A stretch of 57,967 nt of DNA from JAHJDS01 sp964569795 (GTDB taxonomy: Bacteria; Desulfobacterota; Desulfarculia; Desulfarculales; JAHJDS01): NCBI GenBank assembly GCA_964569795.1, contig CAZMVB010000026.1, positions 1-57,967 on the forward strand, given 5' to 3'. Below the pieces are notes generated by a model, which worked only from the letters and a program-made list of their open reading frames with translations, had not been told where the DNA came from and ran no database searches. The position numbers were made by a program, and so were the translations under genes. Below are positions 16,522-24,796 of this stretch, one piece after another. Numbering within the stretch: the stretch's first letter is position 1; each line of letters begins with the position of its first letter.

Positions 16522-17601
16522 GTGACCCGGAAGCAGTACCTGAGCGTCCAGAAAAACGAGGCCGGCCGCCGGCTGATGGCCGTCTTTCCGGCCCAGTACC
16601 CCCGGGAGATCCTGTGGGCGATGAACATCCTGCCGGCCGAGGTCTGGGACCCGCCCCTTGAGGTGACCTCGGCCAGCGCCCACCTGCAGACCTATATCTG
16701 CTCGGTGGTCAAGCTGGGGCTGGAGCTGATCCTGAGCGGCCGGACCGACGGGCTGGTGGACGGCTACCTCTTTCCCCACACCTGCGATTCGATCCAGAAC
16801 ATGGCCGCCGTGGTCAACGACTACGTGGGTCTTACCAAGCCGGTCTTCTTTTTCTACCACCCCAAGGCCCCCTACCGCGAGGCCTCGCGGGTCTATTACC
16901 GGGCCCAGCTGCTGAAGCTGGCCGAGGAACTGGGCGCGGCCTTCGGTCCGCTGGATGAAGCCGCCCTGGCCCAACGGGTGGCCCAGAGTCAGGACTTGGC
17001 CGCCCTGATCGCCCGGATCTACGCCCGCCAGGCGGCCGGAACCCTGGGCCTGTCCAATGTCGAGCTCTACGCCGCCCTGCGCCGGGGCGAGTATCTCTGG
17101 CCCGACGATTTCCAGGCCGAACTGACCGCCCTGGCCGACCGGCCCGAGGCCGAGGCGGACGGGCGGCCGGCGGTCATCGTCAGCGGCGTGCTGCCCAATC
17201 CGGCCTCGCTGCTCTCCATCCTGGATGACTTGGGCGTCCGCGTCGGCGGCGACGATTTCATCGGCGGCTCCCGCCGGCTGCTGACCCGGCCCTCCTCGGC
17301 CGTTGACCCCTTCGACGCCCTGACCGAGATGTACTTCTCCCTGCCGCCCTGCTCGACCAAGAACTCGCCCCTTGCGCAGCGGGCCGAGTATATCCTGGGA
17401 TTGTGCCGGGAGGCCGGGGCAAGCGGGGTGATCTTTTATGAGGTCAAGTTCTGCGAGACCGAGCTGTTCGACGTGCCCAACCTGGTCGAGGAGATGAAGG
17501 CGGCCGGCCTGCCGACCCTGGTCCTGGACACCGAGGTCAACGAGGCCGAGACGGGGCGGATGCGCACCCGGATCGAGGCCTTTGTCGAGATGCTGAAATG
17601 A
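16522..17601 (+). CDS. 2-hydroxyacyl-CoA dehydratase / benzoyl-CoA reductase-type subunit (HgdB/BcrC-like, smaller subunit)
   Basis: 359 residues from GTG 16522. Family features: FPAQYPREILWAMNILPAEVWDPP at the N-terminus (split here by the 20-residue limit only in description), a mid-protein GLVDGYLFPHTCDS with a cluster-binding Cys, LPPCSTKN near 275, and the C-terminal GVIFYEVKFCETELFDVP followed by LDTEVNEAETGRMRTRIEAFVEM. Members bind a [4Fe-4S] cluster and, with a partner subunit and an ATP-dependent activase, carry out radical dehydration of 2-hydroxyacyl-CoA or reduction of benzoyl-CoA. The partner is the gene at 17748. No activase gene lies in this window. The substrate cannot be assigned. 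Confidence 0.8.
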   Translation: MTRKQYLSVQKNEAGRRLMAVFPAQYPREILWAMNILPAEVWDPPLEVTSASAHLQTYICSVVKLGLELILSGRTDGLVDGYLFPHTCDSIQNMAAVVNDYVGLTKPVFFFYHPKAPYREASRVYYRAQLLKLAEELGAAFGPLDEAALAQRVAQSQDLAALIARIYARQAAGTLGLSNVELYAALRRGEYLWPDDFQAELTALADRPEAEADGRPAVIVSGVLPNPASLLSILDDLGVRVGGDDFIGGSRRLLTRPSSAVDPFDALTEMYFSLPPCSTKNSPLAQRAEYILGLCREAGASGVIFYEVKFCETELFDVPNLVEEMKAAGLPTLVLDTEVNEAETGRMRTRIEAFVEMLK

Positions 17602-17665
17602 CCATGGCCCTCGGGTTCAAACCGATGAACGCCGGGCCGGATTCGGCCGACGAGACGACCGGGTC

Positions 17666-17687
17666 GTTGTATAATTGTTGTATAATT
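17666..17687 (+). promoter_or_regulatory. Tandem 11-bp repeat carrying two -10 boxes
   Basis: GTTGTATAATT occurs twice head-to-tail (17666-17676, 17677-17687), each copy holding a perfect TATAAT. No good -35 hexamer lies at 16-18 bases from either. It falls in the 146-base gap between the two dehydratase-type genes, so the second subunit may have its own promoter. A tandem operator is the other reading. Confidence 0.45.
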
Positions 17688-17747
17688 AAGGTGCACGGGG
17701 AAGCCTGAGCCGTCCCTAACCCGGGTCAAATTTCCGGGGAGGAAAAG

Positions 17748-19058
17748 ATGTCCGTTCTGGCCAAGGCCAAATACAGCTTCATGAAGGACCTGGGCGCGCC
17801 GGTCCTGATGCGCCTGGCCGCCAGTAAAAAGAAGAAGGGCCGCCCGCCCCATCCGGCCTTCGGCCCGCCCCTGAAGTGCGCCGGCCGCCTCAAGGAGATC
17901 ATGACCCGGCACTATTACCTCTCCCGGTTCACCCCCGGGGTCAAGAAGGTGGCCTGGGTCAGCTCGGGGGCCCCGGTCGAGCTGCTGCGGGTCTTTGATT
18001 TCTACACCGTCTATCCCGAGAATCACGGCGCCCTGTGCGGCGCCTCCAAGATGGCCCCCGAGATCTGCGCCGAGGCCGAGAAATACGGCTACAGCCCGGA
18101 CCTGTGCTCCTACGCCCGATGCGACCTGGGGCACTTTTTGTCCGGCAAGACCCCGGCCGGCAAGCTGCCCAAGCCCGACCTCCTGTTCGCCTCCAACAAC
18201 ATCTGCCAGACCGTCTCCTACTGGTACAAGGAACTGGCCCACGCCTATCGCATCCCCCTGATCATGTTCGACACGCCGTTCGTCTTTCGTGAGCTGTCCG
18301 ACAGCGACATCGCTTACATGGTCGCCCAGCTCCAGGACATGGTCCCCCAATTGGAGCGGATCTCGGGCCGGAAATTCACGGACAAAAAATTCGAGGAGGT
18401 CCTGAGGCTGGGCCGGGACTCGTCGGCCCTGTGGGGCGAGGTTTTAGGGACGATGAAGAACCGGCCGGCGCCGATGAGCATCTTCGACGCCTTTGTCCAC
18501 CTGGCGCCGATCGTCTCCCTGCGGGGCCTGCCCGTGGCCTTTGAATACTACCAGATCCTGCTTGCGGAACTGCGGGAGCGGGTCAGGAACGGGATCGGGG
18601 GCATCGCCCACGAGAAGCGACGGTTGATGTGGGACAACATCGCCATCTGGTACAAGCTGTCGGCCTGGTCCAGGCTGTTCGCCGAGCGGGGCTGCAACTT
18701 CGTGGCCGCGACCTACACCAACGCCTGGGCCGAGACGATCCACCACCTGGACGAGAACGACCCCTGGACCTCCATGGTCAAGGCCTACAGCCTGATCATC
18801 CTCAACCACCACCTGGACCACCGGCTCAAGCTGATGAGCCAGATGATCCAGGACTACGCCGTGGACGGGCTGGTGATCCACTCGGCCCGGTCCTGCAAGC
18901 CCTACTCGGTCGGCCAGTACGACATCAAGCGGCTGCTCTCGGACAGACTGGGGGTGCCCAGCGTGATCATCGAGGCCGACATCACCGACAGCCGGGTCTT
19001 TTCCGAGGAACAGGCCAACACCCGGCTGGAGGCCTTTTTCGAGACCCTGGGGGTCTGA
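17748..19058 (+). CDS. 2-hydroxyacyl-CoA dehydratase / benzoyl-CoA reductase-type subunit (HgdA/BcrB-like, larger subunit)
   Basis: 436 residues, ATG with GGGAGGAAAAG upstream. The pattern fits the larger subunit of the family: ENHGALCGASKM and CSYARCDLGHF in the first third (cluster cysteines about 100 and 123), DLLFASNNICQTVSYWY, and the strongly conserved C-terminal HSARSCKPYSVGQYD followed by VIIEADITDSRVFSEEQANTRLEAF. It should form a heterodimer with the product at 16522, each subunit binding one FeS cluster. The complex presumably needs an activating ATPase encoded elsewhere. Whether it is a dehydratase or an aromatic-ring reductase is undecided; the two groups are close in sequence. 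Confidence 0.85.
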   Translation: MSVLAKAKYSFMKDLGAPVLMRLAASKKKKGRPPHPAFGPPLKCAGRLKEIMTRHYYLSRFTPGVKKVAWVSSGAPVELLRVFDFYTVYPENHGALCGASKMAPEICAEAEKYGYSPDLCSYARCDLGHFLSGKTPAGKLPKPDLLFASNNICQTVSYWYKELAHAYRIPLIMFDTPFVFRELSDSDIAYMVAQLQDMVPQLERISGRKFTDKKFEEVLRLGRDSSALWGEVLGTMKNRPAPMSIFDAFVHLAPIVSLRGLPVAFEYYQILLAELRERVRNGIGGIAHEKRRLMWDNIAIWYKLSAWSRLFAERGCNFVAATYTNAWAETIHHLDENDPWTSMVKAYSLIILNHHLDHRLKLMSQMIQDYAVDGLVIHSARSCKPYSVGQYDIKRLLSDRLGVPSVIIEADITDSRVFSEEQANTRLEAFFETLGV

Positions 19059-19085
19059 TCCGGCCCGCCCGGGAGCCGGGTCGGC

Positions 19086-20090
19086 TCAGGTCGCCCAGGC
19101 CTGACACTTCTTGATTTTCTCGACATCGCCCATGACGATCAGGACGTCCCTCGGCTGGATCCGGTAGTCGGCCGGGGGATTGAACACGAATTCGCCGTTG
19201 GGTTTGCGCACCGCCAGGATCAGCAGATCGAACCGGCCGCGCAGATCGCTGTCCTTGATGGTCCGCTGGTCGAGGCACGAACCCTCGTTCAGACTGATCT
19301 GGGCGACGCGGAGGGTCTGGTGCCGGGAGCGGAGCATCTGATCCAGGAAATCGACCACGTCGGGCCGGATCATGACCGAGGCCATTCTCAGGCCGCCGAT
19401 GGCCTGGGGCGAGACCACGCCGGTGGCCCCGGCCCGGGTGAGCTTGGCGGCCACCACCTCGTCCTTGGCCGTGGCGACGATGGGCAGAGCGGGACGCATC
19501 ATCCGGGCGGTCACGGTCAGGTAGAGGTTGTCCTTGCCCGAGGGCAGGGCCAGGAACAGGCCGCGGCAGTGGTCGATGTTGGCCCGGCGCAGGGTCTCGT
19601 CGTGGGTGGCGTCCCCCTCGACGATCAGGACATCCTCGGGCAGGAGTTGTTCCTTGGCCTGGCTGTCCACCACGACCACCGGGAACCGGTTCTTGGTCAA
19701 CTCGGAGACGATGGCCCGCCCGGTGGCCCCGCCGCCGACGACGATGAAGTGATCCCGTAGGGCCTCTATTTTCTTCTCCATGCGTTTTCTCCGCAGGATG
19801 TCGGTCAGTTGACCTTCCACGAAGAAGGCCGTCACCGTGGACAGGCCGTAGGCCAGGATCCCCATTCCGCCGAAGATGAGCAGCACCGTGAAGATCCGGC
19901 CAAAGGGATGCTTGACCAGGGGGAAGACCTCGCCGTAGCCCACGGTCGAGATGGTGATGACCGTCATGTAGAAGCAGTCCAGGAGCGACACGCCCTGGTC
20001 CATGTACATGACGTAATATCCCACGGTGCCCGCGGTCAGCAGCAGCGCCACCAGGCTCAGGATGATGATCAGGCGCCGCGAGATTTCCAC
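19086..20090 (-). CDS. Potassium channel with RCK (TrkA-N/TrkA-C) domain
   Basis: 334 residues. Two membrane helices (about 7-28 and 65-90) flank a pore loop with the K+ selectivity sequence TVGYGE (49-54). A cytoplasmic RCK module follows: Rossmann loop VVGGGATGRAI near 117, the acidic end VVVDSQ, and VEGDATHDETLRRANI. A TrkA-C domain with QISLNEGSCLDQRTI and IQPRDVLIVMGD closes the protein. This is the MthK-like plan, in which ligand binding (Ca2+ or nucleotide) to RCK rings opens the pore. It converges with the dehydratase-type gene, only 27 bases between the stops. Confidence 0.9.
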   Translation of the reverse strand: MEISRRLIIILSLVALLLTAGTVGYYVMYMDQGVSLLDCFYMTVITISTVGYGEVFPLVKHPFGRIFTVLLIFGGMGILAYGLSTVTAFFVEGQLTDILRRKRMEKKIEALRDHFIVVGGGATGRAIVSELTKNRFPVVVVDSQAKEQLLPEDVLIVEGDATHDETLRRANIDHCRGLFLALPSGKDNLYLTVTARMMRPALPIVATAKDEVVAAKLTRAGATGVVSPQAIGGLRMASVMIRPDVVDFLDQMLRSRHQTLRVAQISLNEGSCLDQRTIKDSDLRGRFDLLILAVRKPNGEFVFNPPADYRIQPRDVLIVMGDVEKIKKCQAWAT

Positions 20091-20136
20091 GTTCGGGCTC
20101 CGCTTGCGGGGGACGGACGGCCTCGGTCGGGGCCCC

Positions 20137-20424
20137 TCAGGAGGCCGGGGAGGCGGTCGGCCGGGACGGCAGCAGCCCGGCCGCTTCCTGGGGGACCTCC
20201 ACGGCCGACAGGTCCTGGCCGGACAGCACCTCGACCAGGACGTCGATCTTTTCCTGGGGTTTTTTGCGGCGCTCGATGAACAGGATCTGGCGGCCGCGAT
20301 AGGTGCACAGCCCGGACTTGAGAATCAGCCCGGCGTACTTGAGACGGTCGTAACTGACCTCGATGTTAAGCTCCTGGGCCACCTTTTCCAGGGCGGCCAA
20401 TTGGCGATCGGCCTTGGTGCTCAT
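20137..20424 (-). CDS. Small conserved-looking protein of unknown function
   Basis: 95 residues. A helical, charged N-terminus is followed by two basic/hydrophobic strands (AGLILKSGLCTYRGRQILFIERRKK), then a disordered Ala/Pro-rich end. No signal peptide or membrane segment. Its ATG overlaps the stop of the preceding small gene (ATGA at 20421-20424), so it is the third gene of an operon with the SPOR protein. No family recognised. Confidence 0.65.
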   Translation of the reverse strand: MSTKADRQLAALEKVAQELNIEVSYDRLKYAGLILKSGLCTYRGRQILFIERRKKPQEKIDVLVEVLSGQDLSAVEVPQEAAGLLPSRPTASPAS

Positions 20425-20729
20425 GACTTTTCCAATTGGCTCTCGCCCCGGGCCGACTCGATGAAGCCGCGCAGTCGGGGGACGATATAGACGGTTTCCA
20501 GATCGAAGCGGCCCAGGGCCGCGGCCAGGGCCTGGTTTCGTTCGCCGACGGACAGCCGCCGGTGAAGGATCATCCGCCAGGCCTCGCCCACCCGGCAGAG
20601 GCCCCCCGAGGTGGGGAAATCATCGTCGCTCAGGTCCCGGACGATGACGGTGATCCCCAGGCGGCGGGCCAGGTCGGTCAGTTGGGACCAGACCCAGACC
20701 TCGCCCAGAGCCGGTCGTCGCGCGGTCAA
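20421..20729 (-). CDS. Small protein of unknown function with a coupled TTG start
   Basis: 102 residues. The start is placed at TTG 20729: it overlaps the stop of the SPOR gene as TTGA, is preceded by GGGGAGGG, and keeps the frame to the stop at 20421. Starts further upstream would run deep into the SPOR gene. The product (WVWSQLTDLARRLGITV..., then SGGLCRVGEAWRMILHRRL and FDLETVYIVPRLRGF) has an alternating helix/strand look. GLCR plus basic residues recalls small regulatory folds, but no family is recognised. The same operon supplies a SPOR protein and another small protein. Confidence 0.6.
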   Translation of the reverse strand: MTARRPALGEVWVWSQLTDLARRLGITVIVRDLSDDDFPTSGGLCRVGEAWRMILHRRLSVGERNQALAAALGRFDLETVYIVPRLRGFIESARGESQLEKS

Positions 20730-21784
20730 GGCCCTCCCCGCGCCTCGGGGTTGGGCCGGCGCAGGACCTGGGGCACGTCCCGGGTCAGGCCGTTCTTGTG
20801 CAGGCGTCGGGCGTAACGCTGGGCGGCCTGGCGGGTCGAGAAGCAACCCACGATGACCCGGTACCACCATTTGCCCTTGACCCGGACCCGGGTGAGGGGA
20901 AAGGGCTTGAGTCCCAGTTTGCGGCGTTGGCGCAGGGCAGAAAGCGCCCTTTCCCGGCTGCGGAAGGAATCGGTGCTCAGGGCCCAGCAGTGTTTCGGGG
21001 TCCGGGTAGGTCTCGGTTCCGCGGCCGGCCGGGCCGGCGGGGGACTGGTCGGCTTGACCTGGGGCCGGGCCGGGGCGGGTCGGACCCTGGCCGGGGTCTG
21101 GACCACCGTGGGCGGGGTTGACCGGGGGCCCGGCGGGGGGGTCGGCCTGGCCGGGGTGGCCGCCGAGGGCTTGGGCGGCGGGACCTGAAGGGGCTGTGTT
21201 TCCGGGGCGGTCGAGGGCAGGACGACCTTGGGCGGTGGCAAAGGCGTAGTCGTCGGTTCGGGGCGGGGCAGGGTCAACCCGGCCAGCAGTTGGGTCCAGC
21301 CCGTGCCGGGCCCGGGGGCCGCCATGGCCGGGGCCGGCTTCTTGGCCGCCGGCGGGGCCGGTGGTTGGACCGGCGGAGGGGCGGGCCGGGCCGGGGCCAT
21401 CCCTGTCCGGGGCTCAGCCGGGAGGTGCGTCCTGGTGCCTGACGGGAAGGGGACGAAATCACCCACCAGTTGAGACCAGAGGCGGCCCGGCGACATCCGG
21501 GCCGGGGCCGGCCGGGCCGGGCCGGCCGACTCGGGCGGACGGGCCGGAACCAGATTCAGCCGGGTGGTCCGGGGGATCATCACGAAGCCGCTGGCCACCA
21601 GGGCCGCGATCAGGACCAGCGAGGTGAAGGCCCACACGTAAATCGACCGCCGGCGGCGAGCAAGCGCCTTGGGCAAATGTTTGAAAACGAACGCCCGGAG
21701 GATGGAGAAAAGCATCACCAGCAGGCTGAGGGACGCCAGTCCTATCAGGGCCAGGACGACGTAGGGCAGGATCGAGCGCCACAT
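20726..21784 (-). CDS. SPOR-domain membrane protein with proline-rich linker
   Basis: 352 residues: two N-terminal membrane helices (about 7-35 and 48-72, separated by a basic loop ALARRRRS), a long Pro/Ala/Arg-rich linker (about 80-265), and a C-terminal SPOR domain (about 268-340; WALSTDSFRSRERALSAL, then KWWYRVIVGCFSTRQAAQRYA). SPOR domains bind denuded septal peptidoglycan, so a role at the division site is likely, with the repeat domain in the periplasm. The arrangement of two helices is unusual; most SPOR proteins have one. It heads an operon with two unknown small proteins, all overlapping by four bases. Confidence 0.8.
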   Translation of the reverse strand: MWRSILPYVVLALIGLASLSLLVMLFSILRAFVFKHLPKALARRRRSIYVWAFTSLVLIAALVASGFVMIPRTTRLNLVPARPPESAGPARPAPARMSPGRLWSQLVGDFVPFPSGTRTHLPAEPRTGMAPARPAPPPVQPPAPPAAKKPAPAMAAPGPGTGWTQLLAGLTLPRPEPTTTPLPPPKVVLPSTAPETQPLQVPPPKPSAATPARPTPPPGPRSTPPTVVQTPARVRPAPARPQVKPTSPPPARPAAEPRPTRTPKHCWALSTDSFRSRERALSALRQRRKLGLKPFPLTRVRVKGKWWYRVIVGCFSTRQAAQRYARRLHKNGLTRDVPQVLRRPNPEARGGP

Positions 21785-21988
21785 ATTCTCCCCCAGGGTA
21801 GCTATTCGATATTACTACCATGATTGTCCGGGGGGTGGCAAGTTTCTCCTGAGCATCTACTGCCTCCTCGGTCTGTGGCTGACTTCAACCTTTGACTCGA
21901 CCGGGCTGACGACCGATAAATGAAGACCTGGGAATAGACTTGAGAAAGAGACCGGTTTCGTCCCCTGGTCACGGGAACGGCCCCCATT

Positions 21989-22005
21989 TTGGTCAAGTTT
22001 TTGCT
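21989..22005 (+). promoter_or_regulatory. Possible sigma-54 promoter for the small basic protein
   Basis: TTGGTCAAGTTTTTGCT has GG and GC exactly ten bases apart (21991-21992, 22003-22004) and a perfect -12 element TTGCT, but the -24 element is TGGTCA instead of TGGCAC. A sigma-70-like pair, TTGACT (21892-21897), 17 bases, GATAAA (21915-21920), lies further upstream as an alternative. Confidence 0.4.
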
Positions 22006-22043
22006 CCATCAGACCGATAGGGATAACAGAGGGAAACGGTTGG

Positions 22044-22229
22044 ATGTACACCGATAACATCATCGCCCCGGCCTCGCCGGCGCCCATCCCGGAGCAGCCC
22101 GAGCCCCGGCCCAGGCGCAAGGTCAAGCGCAAGCGGGAGGCCTCTTTGCTCGCCCCGGCCAAGCGCCGGCCCGACGAGGGCAGCGACTCCCAGGGCGACC
22201 GCCGCGAACAGGTGGACCGCTACGTCTGA
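22044..22229 (+). CDS. Small basic, proline-rich hypothetical protein
   Basis: 61 residues, start ATG 22044 with AGAGGG at eight to nine bases. Composition is extreme: a Pro/Ala stretch (APASPAPIPEQPEPRP), then a basic block (RRKVKRKR), then a charged tail ending DRYV. Likely disordered; the basic block could bind nucleic acid or acidic partners. No family recognised. Support comes from the ribosome site and upstream promoter-like sequence, so it may still be a chance frame. Confidence 0.5.
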   Translation: MYTDNIIAPASPAPIPEQPEPRPRRKVKRKREASLLAPAKRRPDEGSDSQGDRREQVDRYV

Positions 22230-22370
22230 TGGACGCCGGTCCGAGTCCCGACCTGATTCGTCTTCGTTCCCCGTGTTCCCGGTACCCCGCCGAAGCCACC
22301 TCTAAAAAATGTGATAGTCTGGGGCCAGAGCGTCCCCGGTCAGTTGTCTCTGGACAAGAGGTGCCAGGCC

Positions 22371-22682
22371 ATGCCTTCAGGATGGGAACCGGCCATGGAT
22401 TCCGACGGCCAGGGCCTGGTCCTGGCCGTGGCCGTCACGCCCCGGGCGAAACGCAACGCCATCGCCGGGTGGCGGGCCGACGGCCGGCTCAAGATCAGCC
22501 TGACCGCGCCGCCGGTCGAGGGCCGGGCCAACACGGCCCTGATCAAGTTCCTGGCCAAGACCCTGGGCCTCAAAAAGAACCAGGTGGAGATCGTCGCCGG
22601 TCAGACCTCGCGGCAGAAATCGATCCGGCTCGAGGGCCTGGGGCGGGACGAACTCCTGTCCCGGCTGCCGCCGGTGGAATGA
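22371..22682 (+). CDS. DUF167 (YggU-like) protein
   Basis: 103 residues from ATG 22371 (GAGGTG upstream). Shows the whole DUF167 signature: VAVTPRAKRNAIAGW, then LKISLTAPPVEGRANTALI and FLAKTLGLKKNQVEIVAGQTSRQKSI. Small alpha/beta proteins of this family are widespread and of unknown function. An in-frame upstream start at 22311 has no ribosome site and was rejected. Monocistronic, converging on mreB. Confidence 0.85.
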   Translation: MPSGWEPAMDSDGQGLVLAVAVTPRAKRNAIAGWRADGRLKISLTAPPVEGRANTALIKFLAKTLGLKKNQVEIVAGQTSRQKSIRLEGLGRDELLSRLPPVE

Positions 22683-22736
22683 TGCTGGTTCAGGGAAGAT
22701 GGTCGCCGGTGGGCAGGACCGCGGTTGGCCGGGCCT

Positions 22737-23762
22737 TCAGTTGATGAATACCTGACGATACATCTTGAAGTCATTGAGGGCGAGGCCGGCGCCCATGACC
22801 ACGCAGGTCAGGGGGTCCTCGGCCAGGTGGACCATGACGCCGGTCTCCTTCTGGAGGCGGCGGTCCAGGCCCATGAGCAGCGAGCCGCCGCCGGCCATGA
22901 CGATCCCCGACTCGTGGATGTCGCCCACCAGTTCGGGCGGGGTCTTCTCGAAGGCCCGGCCCACGGCCGCGACGATGGCCTCGACCGGCTCGGCGATGGC
23001 CTCGCGGACCTCGGTGTCGGTGATCCGGATGGTCCGGGGGATGCCCGAGACCAGATCCTTGCCCGAGAACTCGGTGGCCAGGGGGTGTTCCATTTCAAAG
23101 GCCGAGCCGATCTTGAACTTGATCAGCTCGGCCGTGGTCTCGCCGATCATGACCTGGTACTTCTTCTGGATGTAGCGGCCGATGGCCTCGTTGGTCTCGT
23201 CCCCGGCCACCCGGATGGACTCGCTGTAGGCCGTGGCCGACATGGAGATGACGGCCACCTCGGTCGTCCCGCCGCCGATATCGACGATCATGTTTCCCCG
23301 GGGCACCTCGATGGGCAACCCGGCGCCGATGGCCGCGGCCATGGGCTCCTCGATCAGGAAGATCTCGCGGGCGCCGGCCATTTCAGCCGACTCGATGACC
23401 GCCCTTTTTTCGACCTGGGTGATGCCGGTCGGCACCCCGATCAAAAGCCGCGGCTTGATCAGGCGCGAGGACTTGAGCACCCGCTTCAAAAACGACTGGA
23501 TCATCACCCGGGTCACGTCGAAGTCGGCGATGACGCCGTCCTTGAGGGGGCGGATGGTGACGATCTTGTGGGGGGTGCGCCCCAGAAAGGACTTGGCCTC
23601 GTGGCCCACGGCCACCGGCCGGCCGTTGTCCCGGGACAGGGCGACCACCGAGGGCTCGTTGAGGACGATGCCGTGGCGCTTGTGGAAGATGAGGGTGTTG
23701 GCCGTGCCCAGGTCCATGGCCAGGTCCCGGGAGGACAGGCTGAACAATTTATCCAGGAACAT
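22737..23762 (-). CDS. mreB: Rod-shape actin homologue MreB
   Basis: 341 residues from ATG 23762, behind GGGGAGGAGGGG. Actin-fold phosphate loops are clear: DLAMDLGTANTLIF near 13, VDIGGGTTEVAVIS near 165, and the adenosine motif GIVMAGGGSLLMGL near 288. RAVIESAEMAGAREIFLIEEPMAAAIG is diagnostic for MreB. It polymerises under the membrane and directs lateral wall synthesis. The usual partners mreC and mreD are not downstream; instead mreB follows a GAF protein and a DUF6485 protein, 26 bases after the former. This could be a second mreB, with the standard mreBCD locus elsewhere. Confidence 0.93.
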   Translation of the reverse strand: MFLDKLFSLSSRDLAMDLGTANTLIFHKRHGIVLNEPSVVALSRDNGRPVAVGHEAKSFLGRTPHKIVTIRPLKDGVIADFDVTRVMIQSFLKRVLKSSRLIKPRLLIGVPTGITQVEKRAVIESAEMAGAREIFLIEEPMAAAIGAGLPIEVPRGNMIVDIGGGTTEVAVISMSATAYSESIRVAGDETNEAIGRYIQKKYQVMIGETTAELIKFKIGSAFEMEHPLATEFSGKDLVSGIPRTIRITDTEVREAIAEPVEAIVAAVGRAFEKTPPELVGDIHESGIVMAGGGSLLMGLDRRLQKETGVMVHLAEDPLTCVVMGAGLALNDFKMYRQVFIN

Positions 23763-23788
23763 ACCCCTCCTCCCCGGCCGCCCTGCGG

Positions 23789-24796
23789 CTAAGGCTCGAT
23801 CACCTGAAAGTGGGACAGCGTCGAGGCCAGCCGGTGACCGGCCAGCCACAATCCGTTGACCTCGTCGTCGTGCCACGGCGTCGGCCGCGGGGCCGAACCG
23901 GCGAAACCCATCGCCCCCACCAGACGCCCGAAATCGGCCACCGGCACTCCGATGAAACATTTGAACCTGCCGAACGGATCCTTGGAGGTGAAGACAAACG
24001 ACCGCTGCCCCGAGGCCTTGATCCGGGGCAAGACCAGCGGCTTTTTCTCCCGCATCAGCCAACCCATCAGGCCCTGGGTCAGGGCGTAGGTCCGGGGGAT
24101 GAGGTGCTTCCCGGCCGGACCCTCGATGGCCTCGATACTATATTTCATCTGGGCCTTGTTCAACACACAAAAAAAGGCGTTCTCGGTGCCGGTGAACCTG
24201 AGCCCGGCGGCCAGGACGCCCCGTAAAAAGGGCAGCTTGTCCCGGAACCTGAGCGTCAGGTTCTCGATCTCGTAGGCAAAATCCACCAGGGCGGCGTAAC
24301 GCCTTTCCCGGGCCAGCACCTGGTGGAAGCGCAGGGTGTGCCCGACGACCACCGCCAGGTCCCCCAGGATCTTCTGGGCCTTGTCGGTGAAGACAAAGGT
24401 GTGCTTGCTGTCCACGGCCAGCACGCCCCGGCCCCCGTCCACCGGGACGGCCATGAAGCTCTTGATCGATTCATCGGTCTGATAGTACATCAGGGAGCGG
24501 GTGTCCCGGTCGAACTGGGTGGCGTGGACCGGTTTGTTGTGCTTGGCCACCCAGCCGATCAGCCCCTCTCCCGGGCCGATGGACGCCCCGGGGACGACGT
24601 TCTTGCTCAGGCTGTGATAGGCGGTCAGGACCAGGGGGTCGCCCTTGTTCTCGCTCAAAAACAGGGCCGCCGTGAAGGCGTCGGTGACGTTGCTGACCAG
24701 TTTGATCAGGTCGTCCAGGTCGGGGGAGGATGTGGCCGGCGACCCGGGCGGGGCTTCAACTCCAGATTTTAAGGAATTGGTCAAAGGAACGGTCAT
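23789..24796 (-). CDS. Double GAF-domain protein
   Basis: 335 residues with two GAF-type halves. The first (about 28-160) has GASIGPGEGLIGWVAKHNKPV and SFMAVPVDGGRGVLAVDSKHTFVFTDKAQ; the second (about 185-330) has ALTQGLMGWLMREKKPLV and CFIGVPVADFGRLVGAMGFAG. A short coiled region joins them. There is no output domain, so it probably works by binding a partner. GAF domains bind cyclic nucleotides or other small ligands, but the ligand is not readable here. It overlaps the DUF6485 gene by 41 bases and precedes mreB, hinting at signal input to cell-shape control. Confidence 0.8.
   Translation of the reverse strand: MTVPLTNSLKSGVEAPPGSPATSSPDLDDLIKLVSNVTDAFTAALFLSENKGDPLVLTAYHSLSKNVVPGASIGPGEGLIGWVAKHNKPVHATQFDRDTRSLMYYQTDESIKSFMAVPVDGGRGVLAVDSKHTFVFTDKAQKILGDLAVVVGHTLRFHQVLARERRYAALVDFAYEIENLTLRFRDKLPFLRGVLAAGLRFTGTENAFFCVLNKAQMKYSIEAIEGPAGKHLIPRTYALTQGLMGWLMREKKPLVLPRIKASGQRSFVFTSKDPFGRFKCFIGVPVADFGRLVGAMGFAGSAPRPTPWHDDEVNGLWLAGHRLASTLSHFQVIEP

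Noticed and set aside
17666..17687. Tandem TATAAT boxes read as a sure promoter
   Set aside because: No -35 hexamer at proper distance from either box; kept only as a tentative site.
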